Shown one piece after another: positions 29,259 to 40,221 of a stretch of DNA of 64,000 nucleotides. The position numbers were made by a program, and so were the translations under genes. The stretch lies in assembly GCF_000372725.1 (NCBI RefSeq), contig NW_005201202.1, forward strand, positions 252,114 through 316,113, written 5' to 3'. The stretch is from Emiliania huxleyi CCMP1516 (taxonomy: Eukaryota > Haptophyta > Isochrysidales > Noelaerhabdaceae). Position 1 is the first letter of the stretch; every line of letters begins with the position of its first letter. The notes beneath the pieces are model-generated. The model searched no databases. It had not been told where the DNA came from and was given only the letters and a program-made list of their open reading frames with translations.

Positions 29259-29716
29259 TGTCGCCGCTCGCCCATGTTGCGCCCACACCCGAAAGAAAGA
29301 GAGGGGAGCTCGCGGGAGAGGTGACGAGACGAGTGAACTACAGGTAGTGGGGAAGGCAGCCTCGATGCCATACAGACATGGGTGCGAAACAACGACAAGA
29401 CCAAGGCACCACACGGGCAGAGGAACGAGAGAAGAATATAGGGTGGATAAAGCGCCTGTTCACGGCATGGAGGGTGAGCCACGCCGAACGCAAGGAAGCC
29501 GGGGAAGACGACCCCGAGGAGGACGAAACACCTGTGGTAATTCCGTCGTCAGCTGTCACGATGCACCCGAAGGGGACCCCAGCGCCTGCATCATCCGTGA
29601 AGGCACGAGTGTTCGAAGCCGAGAGTGGACCTGAGCAACGATATGACTTGGCGGCAAATGATCGCAGTGGGCGTCAGAAGAGTCGTCCTTGCGCGAGGAG
29701 AGCTCGATAGACTTCG

Positions 29717-29972
29717 TGATGTTGTGCCCTTGTTTGTTTCTCTTGGCACCTTGGAGTGCTGGGGGGGCGACAGGAAGAATGTGGCCCTGAGTTATGTGTA
29801 CGCCAACTCCGGGTGTGTGGCAGCCAGCTGGCATTGCTGGCTGTGTGTCTTGTGAGCTTGTTTGTGTCTGTGTGTCGCTCGTGCGTGTCGTCATCATCTG
29901 TCTCGCGTCCACCCATACCGCGTTGGTGTCCAGTCCGAGCCTGGCTGTTCTTCACGTGTAGCAGTAGGCAGC
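29717..29972. repeat. Intact copy of a ~250-bp repeat (empty site for the adjacent insertion)
   Basis: The segment from GTGATGTTGTGCCCTTGTTT to CTGGCTGTTCTTCAC recurs at 30107-32034, where it is split by a 1.7-kb insertion. Here the sequence is uninterrupted across AATGTGGCCCTGAGTTATG, so it shows what the target looked like before insertion. Confidence 0.8.
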
Positions 29973-30180
29973 TAGCCTCTGAGGAGGGCGTCCATAGACA
30001 CCTCACTAGACCCCACACACGGTCTTGTCCGTGCCTCGCCGGCCGGCGAGATTGCTAGAGGTGGAGCAAGCTGCTCTAGCCTCGCATGTTACTCCTGTCG
30101 TCTGTTGTGATGTTGTGCCCTTGTTTGTTTCTCTTGGCACCTTGGAGTGCTGGGGGGGGCGACAGGAAGAATGTGGCCCT

Positions 30181-31867
30181 CTGAGCCCTGGTGTCGAGGT
30201 GTCGAGGCCCGTTGTCGAGGGTGTCGAGGGCCTGTCGAGGCCTGTCCGAGGCCTGTCGAGGCCTGTCCGAGGCCTGGCCGAGGCCTGTCGAGGCCGGCCG
30301 AGGCCTGTCCGAGGCCTGTCGAGGCCTGTCGAGGCCGGCCGAGGCCTCGCGAGGCCTGTCGAGGCCGGCCGAGGCCTGTCGAGGCCGGCCGAGGCCTGTC
30401 GAGGCCGGCCGAGGCCTGTCGAGGCCGGCCGAGGCCTGTCGAGGCCGGCCGAGGCCTGTCGAGGCCGGCCGAGGCCTGTCGAGGCCGGCCGAGGCCTGTC
30501 GAGGCCGGCCGAGGCCTGTCGAGGCCGGCCGAGGCCTGTCGAGGCCGGCCGAGGCCTGTCGAGGCCGGCCGAGGCCTGTCGAGGCCGGCCGAGGCCTGTC
30601 GAGGCCGGCCGAGGCCTGTCGAGGCCGGCCGAGGCCTGTCGAGGCCGGCCGAGGCCTGTCGAGGCCGGCCGAGGCCTGTCGAGGCCGGCCGAGGCCTGTC
30701 GAGGCCGAGGCCTGTCGAGGCCGAGGCCTGTCGAGGCCTGTCGAGGCCGAGGCCTGTCGAGGCCTGTCGAGGCCTGTCGAGGCCTGTCGAGGCCTCTCAG
30801 GCCTGTCGAGGCTGATACCATGCTTGCCAGTGTCGAGGGGTGTCGAGGGGTGTCGAGGGGTGTCGAGGGTGTCGAGGGTGTCGAGGATGTCGAGCGGGTG
30901 TCGAGTGTGTTGTCAAGTGGCGTCTGAGGTGTCGAGGTGTCCAAGGTTGCAGGATGCAGTTGCAGCCCATCAACAAAACTTTTGGGCAGCAGTTGCAAAG
31001 CTGTTTCATCCCTTAGTTGCAGCCTCAGTTGCACCCTGTTGATGTAGCTTGTAGCACAACCTGAGCACAACCAGTATACTCTCTGTGGACATTTGAGGAC
31101 ATCAAGTGCCGGGAGTCATTGCTACTGTGCACATCGATGTGCACAAAGGTGCTGTGCAGGCGCAGCAGCGCAGCAGCGTCGGATCGCCGCTGCAGCGTCT
31201 TCGCCCCTGCAGCGTCACCGGCGCACAAAGCGCAACTGACCACAGCGCTCATGGCACAAGGCTGGTGCCATGAGTCAGTGGACATTGCCACTGCACAAGG
31301 TGCTGTCCAGCAGCTAAGGGCTTCCCCGCGCGGGGCCGCTCCGGGGCGACCCGGGCGCCCTCCGACCAAACTGCTCTATTACTATCATATAACAGTACCC
31401 CATCGCAGCAGCGTCGCCGCCGCTGATGCAGTGTCGCCATTGCAGCGTCGCCGGTGCACAAAGCGCATGTGGACCACAGGTCTGCACTCATGGCACAAGC
31501 TCACTGGTGTGAGGATTCATTGCCACTGTACAAGGTGCTGTGCAGCACCTGAGGGCTACCTGAGTACTGCCATGTTTGCTACATCAACAGGGGTGCAACT
31601 GAGCTGCAACTGAGCTAGAACTTGAGAGGCTGCAACTGAGGGATGAAAGTACTGCCAGCCAAGTTTGATTGCTGCTGCAACTTGATTTTCTAACTCTGTG
31701 ACTCCAATGGGTCTACCCGGTACGTCTCTGCTGTGTTAGGATCATCAGAGGTGTCGAGCGGTGTCGAGCGGTGTCGAGGGGTGTCGAGTTGGTCGAGTTG
31801 GCATGGGGTGTCGAGGTGTCGAGTCGGTGTCGAGGTTTGGTGTCGAGGTGTCGAGGCCAGGGCTCAG
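30181..31867. mobile_element. Non-autonomous DNA transposon-like insertion, 8-bp target duplication
   Basis: The insertion starts CTGAGCCCTGG and ends CCAGGGCTCAG, an 11-bp terminal inverted repeat. It is flanked on both sides by GTGGCCCT (30173-30180 and 31868-31875). The uninterrupted paralogue at 29717-29972 has GTGGCCCT once, so the boundaries are exact. An 8-bp duplication is typical of hAT and a few other cut-and-paste families. Inside are a 20-bp satellite (about 30220-30800), a nested inverted repeat around 30976-31048 and 31575-31665, and diverged direct repeats. There is no transposase gene. Confidence 0.8.
30220..30830. repeat. 20-bp satellite within the insertion
   Basis: The unit GTCGAGGCCGGCCGAGGCCT is repeated more than 15 times almost without change at about 30358-30700, with shortened GTCGAGGCCT units on both sides. 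Each unit contains the palindromes GGCCGGCC and AGGCCT. It keeps all frames open, giving long false proteins on both strands. Confidence 0.95.
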
Positions 31868-31875
31868 GTGGCCCT

Positions 31876-32422
31876 GAGTTATGTGTACGCCAACTCCGGG
31901 TGTGTGGCAGCCAGCTGGCTGTGTGTCTTGTGAGCTTGTTTGTGTCTGTGTGTCGCTCGTGCGTGCCGTCATCATCTGTCTCGCGTCCACCCATACCGCG
32001 TTGGTGTCCAGTCCGAGCCTGGCTGTTCTTCACCTTTCTACCTACCTACCTACCTACCTCGTGTGTGGCGCGGCCCCTCGACGTCTCCTCCTTCCTCCAC
32101 TTACCTCCTCTTCCTCTGCACGGCACCCCTAGTTTGCCAGCGCACCCTTCGGCCGCACCATGGCCTGCGCGACAAAACGGACAACATGCTCTCTCGGCTT
32201 CTCTCGCTTCTCGGCGTGACGCTGCTCTCCTGTCGTATTTTGTCTGCGACGGAGGAGAGAAAGGAAAGAAAGAAAACACCGATCCCAAACGAGGGATGGG
32301 GGAGGAGGACAGGGTCCCCAAAGAAAGAAAGAAAACAGACACCCCAAGGGAGGGATGGGAACAGGGTCCCCCCCTTCACTAGCGCGCGCGAATTCTTTTT
32401 CTTGAGTCGAGAGAGTCTCTTT
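31876..32422. other. End of the split repeat, CTAC tract and AAAG-rich dispersed repeat
   Basis: The host repeat resumes at 31876 and ends near 32034. A (CTAC)n tract follows at about 32037-32059. Two neighbouring AAAGAAAGAAAAC...GGGATGGG units lie at about 32262-32362 and belong to the dispersed motif seen at 11226 and 51240. The WBP2-like gene starts just after. Confidence 0.6.
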
Positions 32423-33128
32423 ATGGAGAACCCACAGACCTCGGGAGGCCAGCCGGTGCCGATGGCCGGCGAGATGTTTGTGCTGAGCCGTCGCGGGCTC
32501 GCCTTCACCGCCAGCAGCGGCAGCCGCAAGTTTCAGGCCGGTGGCCAGCTCTTCCTCTCGCCGCTGCGCATCGTCTTTGTGGCGCGCGATCTTCCGTCCC
32601 GCGGCGGCGGTTTTCCCCGCGCTGACACCCCCCCCCCTCCCCACGGCGCAGGCAGAGGAGTCGTCCGGGAGCGGGCTGCTGGGTACCCTCTTTGGCGCGT
32701 CCAAGGCCAACGTGCTGGCCTTCGACCTGCCGCTCGCGACCCTCGAGAGAGAGAGCTTCAACCAGCCCATCTTTGGCGCAAACAACCTCACGGGCGTCAG
32801 CCCTCCGCTCCCGGGCTCGGCCTGCGACGGAGCCGACATTCACTGGTGCCTCTCCTTCCAAGACGGCGGCGTCGGCACCTTCCTCCCCATCTTTTTCGGC
32901 CTGCTCGCCGAGATGCGCTCACGCCTCGAGGCTGAGCGGAGCGGTGCGGCCGGTGCGGCGGCCGGCGGGTCCACAGAGGTGCCGACGGCATTCGCAGTCG
33001 CGGTGCCTGAGACGGCGGTGGCCGAGGTGGTGAGGGCGGCGTATGTGGACCCTTCGGACCCGACCAAGCTGTACGTCGAGGCAGCTGGCCCGCGCGCGAG
33101 GAGGGGCGGCCACAGCTTTCGCGAGTGA
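32423..33128 (+). CDS. WBP2-family GRAM-domain protein
   Basis: Two exons, 32423-32581 and 32652-33128, joined by a 70-base GC-AG intron, give 211 aa. The order of motifs matches the GRAM domain of WW-domain-binding protein 2: GEMFVLSRRGLAF, then GGQLFLSPLRIVFVA, then LERESFNQPIFGANNLTG, then a W-C-LSFQDGGVGTFLPIF strand pair. Animal WBP2 is a cytosolic and nuclear adaptor whose C-terminal PPxY motifs bind WW domains; the C-terminus here (about 150-211) is short and lacks PPxY, so partner binding may differ. A glycine/serine insert (about 55-62) sits at the exon junction. Confidence 0.85.
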
Positions 33129-33423
33129 GGTGTCGTGGCAAGCCTCGATAACGCCCCAGGCCTCCAGGGTTGTGGATCGGCCGGGGCAGGGGCTGGGCGT
33201 GTTGTACTCTCTGGGTGGCTGCCGGGCCGACAGCGGACAGGGCGGGCGCGATCGCGACGCGGACTGCAGAAATCTCGTGCGTCGTGTGAGCTCGTGTGAC
33301 AAAGTTTACTCTCAGATGGCTAGCCAGATGTGCTCCGAGGTGCGACGTCTCTCGTCTGTGCTCGGCCAAGGCCGACTGCACGCTATAAAGGCGCTACACG
33401 CGGCGTGCCGGCGTGACGTACAC
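33129..33423. other. Spacer
   Basis: This is the 3' region of the WBP2-like gene up to the first MITE. No gene is supported. The last six bases (GTACAC, 33418-33423) are the left target-site copy of the next element. Confidence 0.5.
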
Positions 33424-33800
33424 GTAGGGTTGCCTAACGTTAGGAGCTGAACAGTGTTGCTAGTGTTAACAGTAACAACAGAACAACAGTGGGGCTCCCC
33501 AACAACAGTAGCTAACGTTAGGCCGACTGAACAACAATAAGGAAGGCCTACCAGTGACCCACGACGATCTCCAGCGTCCAGCGGTGCGGGTAATATACCC
33601 GAAAATACCCGGAAAATCCCAGGTATTTTCGGTTTTTACCCGGTTTTTTTGCCATTTTCTGCTTGCTGGCCGCTGAACAACAGTAACAACAGTAACAAAC
33701 AGCAACAGCATGGGCTGGGGTGAACACTTGAACAACGTTGAGGATTTCAGCCAACAATAGCGCAACTGTTAGGCCCCAAATTAACGTTAGGCAACCCTAC
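33424..33800. mobile_element. MITE-like element A, 377 bp
   Basis: Perfect 19-bp terminal inverted repeats GTAGGGTTGCCTAACGTTA lie at 33424-33442 and, inverted, 33782-33800. Both sides are flanked by GTACAC (33418-33423 and 33801-33806), a 6-bp target duplication. The interior is rich in AACAACAGTAACAACAG and CCCGGAAAAT type repeats and encodes nothing. Confidence 0.85.
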
Positions 33801-33806
33801 GTACAC

Positions 33807-34062
33807 GCCGACCTCTGCGCTCTGGCTCGTCTTGGCTCTTGCACGAGATCACGCGAGTATATGTGTATGGGCCACGATGATGTCAAATCCTGATTTGTGG
33901 AGCTCCCACATGGGATTACCTAGAGAGCACCAGTCAAATATGAGGGGTTTTGACTCCTACCGGCTCCTGACGCTATCCCTGGCAGCTCTAATGACCAGGA
34001 TCAGTAGTGTTGTGATAGAGGGTGCCCATACTAGCACAGGAGCTGCCACACTCGCCCGGACC
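33807..34062. other. Spacer between MITE elements
   Basis: No coding signal is seen. CCCGGACC at 34055-34062 is the left target-site copy of the next element. Confidence 0.5.
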
Positions 34063-34438
34063 CAGTGCTCGATCTTTACCGGTATGGGAGTTTTTGGCTA
34101 ATCAAACCCAAGGCCTGCACTAATCAAAAAGTGGTACGGGATACCAGTTGCCTCACGGAAATCAAAGCGAGTCGGAGTGCCTTCTTGGTGGCAAAATCGG
34201 CAAAATCGGCAAAATACCGGGTATTTTGCGGGTATACCTGGAAAAACCGGGTATACCCGGGTAATACCCGCACTTTTGCATGGTTTCGCCCCCGGGGCCC
34301 GGGACAACACCGACAGCCGCTACAACTATATAATGAAAACCCCGCATACCACTTTCGCGTACCACTATACCATACCACTCCAAACCTAATCAAAATATCG
34401 CAAAATACCGGTCTCATACCGGTAAAGATCGAGCACTG
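34063..34438. mobile_element. hAT-like MITE, 376 bp
   Basis: Terminal inverted repeats of about 23 bp begin CAGTGCTCGATCTTTACCGG at 34063 and are mirrored at the right end (34416-34438). An 8-bp duplication CCCGGACC flanks both sides (34055-34062 and 34439-34446). CAG-type ends with an 8-bp duplication are the signature of hAT elements. The interior is AT-richer than its surroundings, with CGGGTATACC-type short palindromes, and has no transposase. Confidence 0.88.
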
Positions 34439-34446
34439 CCCGGACC

Positions 34447-35342
34447 GTCCCCTTCTGGGCCCGGTTCCGCAGCCCAGGAGAGCCCCGACAGCGGGGCCGT
34501 GCCGCGGGTGCCTACTGCCGAGTGCCACAAACACTGCGCCGCCCCGCCATCACCTACAGGCTGTCTTGTGTGATGGTTGGGATGTCCAAACGCCACCATC
34601 TTGGCTCTTGCGACCTCAAACCCACGAGCTGCATGGGTGGTCCTGACGTCGACAGACGCCCGAGGACCACGGTGAAGCTGAGCCGGAACGCGTCGACAAG
34701 TCTCGTCTGAGCCCGTGGTGGTCGCCGGCTGAGTCGCCGTGCACGGGTCGGTACCTCAGGCGTCACCTCCGCAGCCTCAGGTCTCAAACTCCATCACCTC
34801 CGACGGGACGCCTTCGGTGGCACGCTCGGCGGCGACTTTGTGGCAGCCCCACAGCGAGCGCGGCGTCGAGCCTGTTCGTTCTGGTCGGTTCGCCGCACTC
34901 CCTGGGTGCCAGGGAGTGCCGCCGACACGCGAGCGGTGCTTCCCGGCAGCGCGCGCCGGCTGTGGGGCTGTCACAAACAAGTCACTTTTTTTGGACATTT
35001 TCGACGCTTTTGGCCCATAGCCCATATACTCGTGCAACAAGCCACCTACACGCTCGCACACCATCACCACTCCGTTGCTGAGTGGCTCTCCCAGGCGCTC
35101 AGCCCACGGCGGAGCTAGCGGCGGAGGCACGCCAGGCCCCGGGGAGTCTCGGCCGTCTCTCCTCGCCTTTAAGCGCCTAAGCGGCCTAAACGGGGGTTGC
35201 TTTAGGGTGCTTACAGCTTACAGTGGGACTCAGTCGCCTCGTCGTTTTTCTTCTTCCGCGCGCCTATCGTCGGCCTTTTGTCGGCCCCGCCCAAGAGCTC
35301 TCGGTCACGCGATTTTTTCAACAGCTTCTGTCTCGCCGGAGC
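34447..35342. repeat. Spacer containing a ~145-bp foldback
   Basis: Arms of about 19 bases (TGGCAGCCCCACAGC type) lie at about 34838-34855 and, inverted, 34961-34980. Inside is a perfect short hairpin ACTCCCTGG...CCAGGGAGT near 34897-34917. The remaining sequence up to the antiporter start carries no supported gene. Confidence 0.5.
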
Positions 35343-38300
35343 ATGTCCTGCCCGACCGCGAGGACCGCCGCCGCCTTCGCCTTTGCTTCTGTCGCCGCCT
35401 CGACGCTCGCCTCGGTCGGCCGCAGCTCGCCGCTCGGCCTGCCTCTGATCACCGGCTACCTCGTCGCTGGTGCTGCCGCTGGGCCATACGTGCTCGGGAT
35501 GCTCACGCACGACGATTGCACCAGCCTCGCCGACCTCATCAACAATGACGCGATGGGCTTCATCGGGTTCTCGGCCGGCACCAAATTTCTGCTGAGCGAC
35601 ATGGAGGGCACGATCCAGCCGACGCTGGTGCTGCTGACGGCGCTGGTGCTCGTGACGTACGGGCTGGTGGGAAGCTGCTTCTACTTTGCCGCACCCTACC
35701 TCCCGCTCACAGCCGGCCAGACGCCGGATGTTCAGCTTGCGACGTCGATGGTGATTGCTTGCCTCGCGGCGCGCTCTCAACTCCTCTACACCTCCTCACA
35801 CCGCAAACTCCACCCACCCGCCCCGCTTGGGCGCACACCGCCGCGAGCATTCCCGCTCGCGCCACCACGCCCACGGCCCGCCCATCACACATCACCGACG
35901 CACGCACCACCGACGCACGCACCACCGACTGACACGCGGACACACGTCCACCGACTCGCCCTCCGACCCGTCCGCAGGTCGCGCGCTCTCCCTCGTCCGC
36001 GATCGCGCTCATCACGGAGCTGGGCGCGCGGGGCGCCTTCACCACGATGACTCTCTCACTCACGGTCCTGACCGACGTCATCGTCGTCGTCCTCTTCGCC
36101 GTCACGATGCTCCTTGTGCACGCGATCGCCCGTCGCCCTAGCATGCGCCAGCGCCCGCCCTCGAGACGCCGCAACACAGCCCCCCCCCTTGGACGCCGCA
36201 GCAGGCACCCCCTAGACGCTCCTCGTCGGGCCGCGTCGAGGCCGTAGCTGCCTTCCCCGCCGTCACAGCCCGCCTCCTCCTTCCCACCCTCCCCACCCGC
36301 AGGTCGGCGACGGCGGCGGCGGCCAGCCTGGCTGGGTGGTGCTGGCGAGCTTCGCGGCGCAGATCGCCGTCTCCGTCCTCATCGGAGTCGTGCTCGGTTA
36401 CGCGATGGACTGGACCGTCCGTATGACGGCCGCGCTGCACGCAAAGTTCCGCCTCCACGGCGGCGGCAGCATGACCAGCACGGGCGACCGCCGGTCGATA
36501 CAGTGAGAGGAGGCGATCTCGGGTAATCTCGGGTGATCTCGGGCAATCTGGGGTAATAGGCGATCGCCGGTCGATCAGCGAGAGGGTGGCGTGCCCCGCC
36601 GCGGTGGTGCTGTCGATCCAGGTCGCCATCGTGGTCGGCGGGGTCGGCAGCAGCTGCCCCGGCAGTTTCGCGGACCCTTCCCGGCGCCGTCTGGTAGGTT
36701 GCTATCGTGCTCGCCGAGTCGATGCTGATGCAGCTCACCGGCTTTGGCATCTTCGAGTCGGAGCAGTGGGAGGAGAAGACGTGGGGCGGTACCTTCCACC
36801 AGCCGCTCATCATCTCGATGGTCGCCGGCTTCACCGTCGCCAACTATACGCCGAGCAGGCTCGCGTCCCGAGAAGCGGAAGACGTGGTCTTGCTGTCCCG
36901 AGTAGCGCTCGAGAGGACACGGACTCACGCGGGGCTCTGAATACTCTTGACAATGCCGTCTTCCCGCCCTGATGTCGGCGTATTCACCGCGTAGGCTCGA
37001 GTTCCTGCGCATCCTCCACGACTCGTCCGAGGCAAGAGACTACCCGAGACTACCCGAGATCACCCGAGATCACCCGAGATCACCCGAGATCACCCGAGAT
37101 CACCCGAGACTACCCGAGACTACCCGAGACTACCCGAGACTACCCGAGGCATCCTCGACGACTCGTCGAGGCCATCCGAGAGGGAGAGGGAGAGGGAGAG
37201 GGGAGGGCCAGGCAGAGAGGCGGAGAGGCAGGGAGGCAGAGCGGGAGGGAGAGGGAGAGGCAGCGAGAGGAAGGGCAGCAGAAGGGCAGCAGGGGCGGCG
37301 GGGCCTCCCCCTCGCACAACGCGTCGGCCGCACACCTCGACTACGCGCGCCTACCCCCCTCCCCCGCCCAGGTCATCTACATCGCCTTCTTCACGCTCAC
37401 CGGCGCGTCGCTGCAGCTCGACGTGCTGCTCGTGCAGGCGCCCACCCGCCTCCTCCTCCTCCCTGTTTGCATGACCGACTCTCCTCTTCCTCCTCCTCTC
37501 TGCTGCATCACCGACCCCTGTCTTCCTCCTCCCTCCCCCCTCCTCCCTGACCTGCCCCTCTCCTCCTCCCTCAAGGCGCCCACCGCCCTCTTCCTCTTCG
37601 CCCTCCGCGCCGGAGGGATCGTGCTCGGCGCAAAGGCCGGCGCCTACCTCGTCGACGCGGAGCCGGCGCACCGCGACAAGTACTGGATGACGCTGCTGAC
37701 GCAAGCCGGCGTCACGCTCGGCTTGATTACCCGCGTGGGCGACGCGCTGCCCATCAGCGGCGAGCCAGCCAGCCTCGCCACTGCTGAGGCAGCACCGCTC
37801 TTCTGAGTTTGACGGCTCACGCCAGGCGAGCTCACCACCCTCGTCATCGCCACCGTCGTCCTCAACCAGTTCGTCGGGCCGCCCCTCTTCAAGGCCGCCG
37901 TCCTGGCCGTCGGAGACGCGCACGCCGACTACGCGCCGGCAGACGGCGGCAGGCTGGGCGTCCTCGAGTCGTCGCGGCCAAAGGCTCGGTGCGCGGTGAT
38001 CGTGAGCGCGGCGGGCGACTGGGAGGCAAAGGCGCTCACGCTGCGGCTGCAGCGGCGAGGATGGCGCGTGCTCGAGTGCGGCATGGAGACGGGGTGCGAG
38101 CCGCCGCCCCGAGCCCCCCCCCCCCCCCCGATTCTCGCTCGTACTCCTTGACGAGCCAATCAGGCGCGAGCTGCCGGCACGGCAGCAGCGCCGCGTCCCC
38201 GGCCGGGGCAGAATCGACCGGCGAGAGCGGCGCTTCAAGCAGGCGCTGCGGGCGGGGCATGTCATCGGTGCCGAGAAGTTTCGCGCGGACGGCTCGGTGC

Positions 38301-39179
38301 TCGAGCGATCGACGCGCAAGCCGTCGGCGTTGGGCAAGCAGCCGAGCGGGGCGGTCCCGCTGCTTGACAAGGGCGCGGGGCCGTCCTTGGGCGAATGGGA
38401 GCTGCAGCTGCTCTGGGCCATATCCTCGCTCGATGCGCTGGACGTGCTCGTGCTGCTGCAGAGGGACGAAGCCCACACCGCTCCCCACCGCGCGCGCGCC
38501 AAACCCGCCGCGCCGACGCCCCCCGTCCGTCGTGTGTAGGACGACGACGCCAACTTGATTGCGATGCGGCACTTGGGCGGGACGGCCTCCCTCTTGCCGG
38601 AGCTCCTCAAGTGGCAGACAGTGACGCCGCAGCTGCTCGTCGAGGCGGCGGCGGCGGCGCTTGCAGCAGCGGCGCGACCCACACTTCCACCGCGCGCGCC
38701 GGGCCGTGACTAGGTGAACGACATTGCGCGACAGGAGGAGTACGAGAAGGCGTGTCCGCCGCAGTTCCGGCTGACGCTCGTCTGTCCCACGCTGGCGAGC
38801 CGGAGCTTCGTACGCGCGGCGCTGGCTTTGAGCCGCGTCTCCTTACGGGCTGCAGCCGTGAGTATAGGCGATCCCGAACCTGTTTGCCGAAATGCTGCAC
38901 CCCGACTGCCACTGGACACTCGAGATTGACAACGACAAGCCGCTCTCGGGGCACCCGGTCGCGCCGCTCGGGACCATCTCCGAGGTGGCGAGGGACTCGA
39001 AGACGCTGAAGAAGGCGTCCAGCGACTACGGCGGGTTTGGCGGGCGCGAATCGGCGCCGCCGTTTCAAAACGTGCCCGAGTCGCCACTCGCATCGCCGGG
39101 CGACTTGCGCGACCACCACATTTTTGCGACCACATCGCTCGCGGGGACCGGCATCCCAAAGTCGAACACTGGCCTCTAG
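35343..39179 (+). CDS. CPA2-family cation/proton antiporter with C-terminal regulatory domain
   Basis: Thirteen exons keep frame: 35343-35765, 35978-36127, 36303-36483, 36560-36621, 36698-36858, 36995-37031, 37372-37437, 37576-37759, 37826-38093, 38164-38470, 38540-38644, 38714-38815, 38868-39179 (785 aa). The membrane half shows CPA2 hallmarks: LPLITGYLVAGAAAGPYVLG, VARSPSSAIALITELGARGA, RLEFLRILHD, IYIAFFTLTGASLQLDVL, and KYWMTLLTQAGVTLGL with LNQFVGPPLFK. A cytosolic part follows with CAVIVSAAGDWEAKAL and a DDDANLIAMRHLGG segment, reminiscent of nucleotide-binding regulatory domains of Kef-type K+/H+ antiporters. It probably exchanges Na+ or K+ for H+ in an organelle or the plasma membrane; ion choice is not readable. 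Ten of 12 introns are GC-AG. The exon 10 and 12 ends are the least certain. Confidence 0.88.
37032..37371 (+). repeat. Antiporter intron with TACCCGAGA / ATCACCCGAG repeats
   Basis: The intron starts GCAAGAG and carries about ten 10-base units at 37038-37148, then a diverged copy of the preceding exon (GGCATCCTCGACGACTCGTC, 37146-37166, against CGCATCCTCCACGACTCGTC at 37009-37028), then GAGAGGGA repeats. Confidence 0.75.
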
Positions 39180-40017
39180 GCCTGTCGAGAATTGGCCGAT
39201 CGCTGTGTGAGTCGTGCGCGTGGCCTGACAAGAGAGTGGCACCTTCTTTTCCGCAGATCCATGGCGCGTGTAAAGCCGTAGCTATGAGTATGACAGGGAC
39301 CGCGGCCGCGGAACCGGCGGCGGACGGGGCTGGCGCGCAAGCGCCGGCCACCGTCGTGCCGCCGGGGATATGCGCAGCGGACCCTGGAATCGCTCCGATC
39401 GCGTGCAACCGGGAGCGCAGCCATTCCAACGGCTGGGAAAATTTCTGAACGGCCGTGCATGCGTCTGCATGCCGGACAACTAAGAAGGTCCCTCGCTCCC
39501 GCTCCTCTCTCTCTCGGGGAAGACGCGCACCGGCCCGGGGACTCGCTTGCGATCCCGCTCCAGGCAGAGGCCGCGTGAGGCGTGTGGGACGGTGCACGCT
39601 GGGGCTCGGGCCCCGAGTGCGCTGGCCTCGCGTCTCGAGGGGAGGGCGGCTCGTAACTGAGGTTCGCCGTCAGAGACAGTCGTCCTCCCCTCCTCGGCCA
39701 TTCCAACGGCCAGACCGCTCGCTTAAGGCTGATTGGCTAGACGAGCGGCCTACCTCCAACGGGGCGGTCCGGGAACGCGTGGAACCTGCCCACCTCGGTG
39801 GGAGGTGGTTTGGCGCCGACGGGCCGCCCTCTCCACCACCCTCGCCCAGGGATCTACAACGCTGTCTTAAGGTCCGACAGGTTCGGCACCGGGCACCGCC
39901 TCGGTATACAAAATGCGCCTGCGGGCGGACCCTCACAGATCACAGATCACCTGGGGAGTCCCCCCACGTGATGGCCCTGGGGAGTCCCCCCGCCATCCCA
40001 CCGGCGGGTATTACCTC
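39180..40017. other. Spacer without a supported gene
   Basis: Open frames on both strands are arginine/serine-rich and show no domain. No tandem repeat stands out. Confidence 0.4.
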
Positions 40018-40221
40018 TCTGTGCTCGATCCTCCAGTGCGCCCGCTGGCAGCTCGGGCTGCAGTAGCGCGGTGGTGGCGGGCAGTTGGCGCAGCGCCCGC
40101 ACTTCTTGGAAGCTTCCGATCCACACGTGACACGCCGCCACTGCGGTGAGCGCGGCATTGACGCTACCTCGTCCAGCCCGAGCCTCGAATGTTTCGCGAC
40201 GGACACATGTGTGTCTAGCAC
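40018..40221 (-). CDS. MYND-type zinc-finger exon or fragment
   Basis: The frame from ATG at 40221 reads through VTC, then KKCGRCANC, RYCSPSCQRAHWRIEHRE, which fits the second half of a MYND zinc finger (C-x2-C ... YCS-x2-CQ-x2-HW-x3-H). The first Cys pair is incomplete, so an upstream exon may supply it; CTCACCGCAG just before TGGCGGCGTG could be its 3' splice site. After EHRE the sequence AGAG|GTAATA looks like a 5' splice site, so the gene should continue to lower coordinates, but I cannot find the next exon. MYND domains bind proteins. It may be a fragment. Confidence 0.4.

Noticed and set aside
29378..29710. 110-codon plus-strand frame starting MGAKQRQDQG
   Set aside because: Composition is plausible and there is a start codon, but there is no domain, codon use differs from real genes here, and it lies inside a repeat island; not enough to call.
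30025..31070. Long overlapping open frames on both strands over the 20-bp satellite (up to 354 codons)
   Set aside because: The repeat unit has no stop in any frame, so the frames are produced by the satellite; the residues are endless Arg-Pro-Ala-Glu-Gly permutations.
39455..40066. 203-codon plus-strand frame opposite the MYND-like exon
   Set aside because: Arg/Pro-rich with no domain, and antisense to the clearer MYND pattern.
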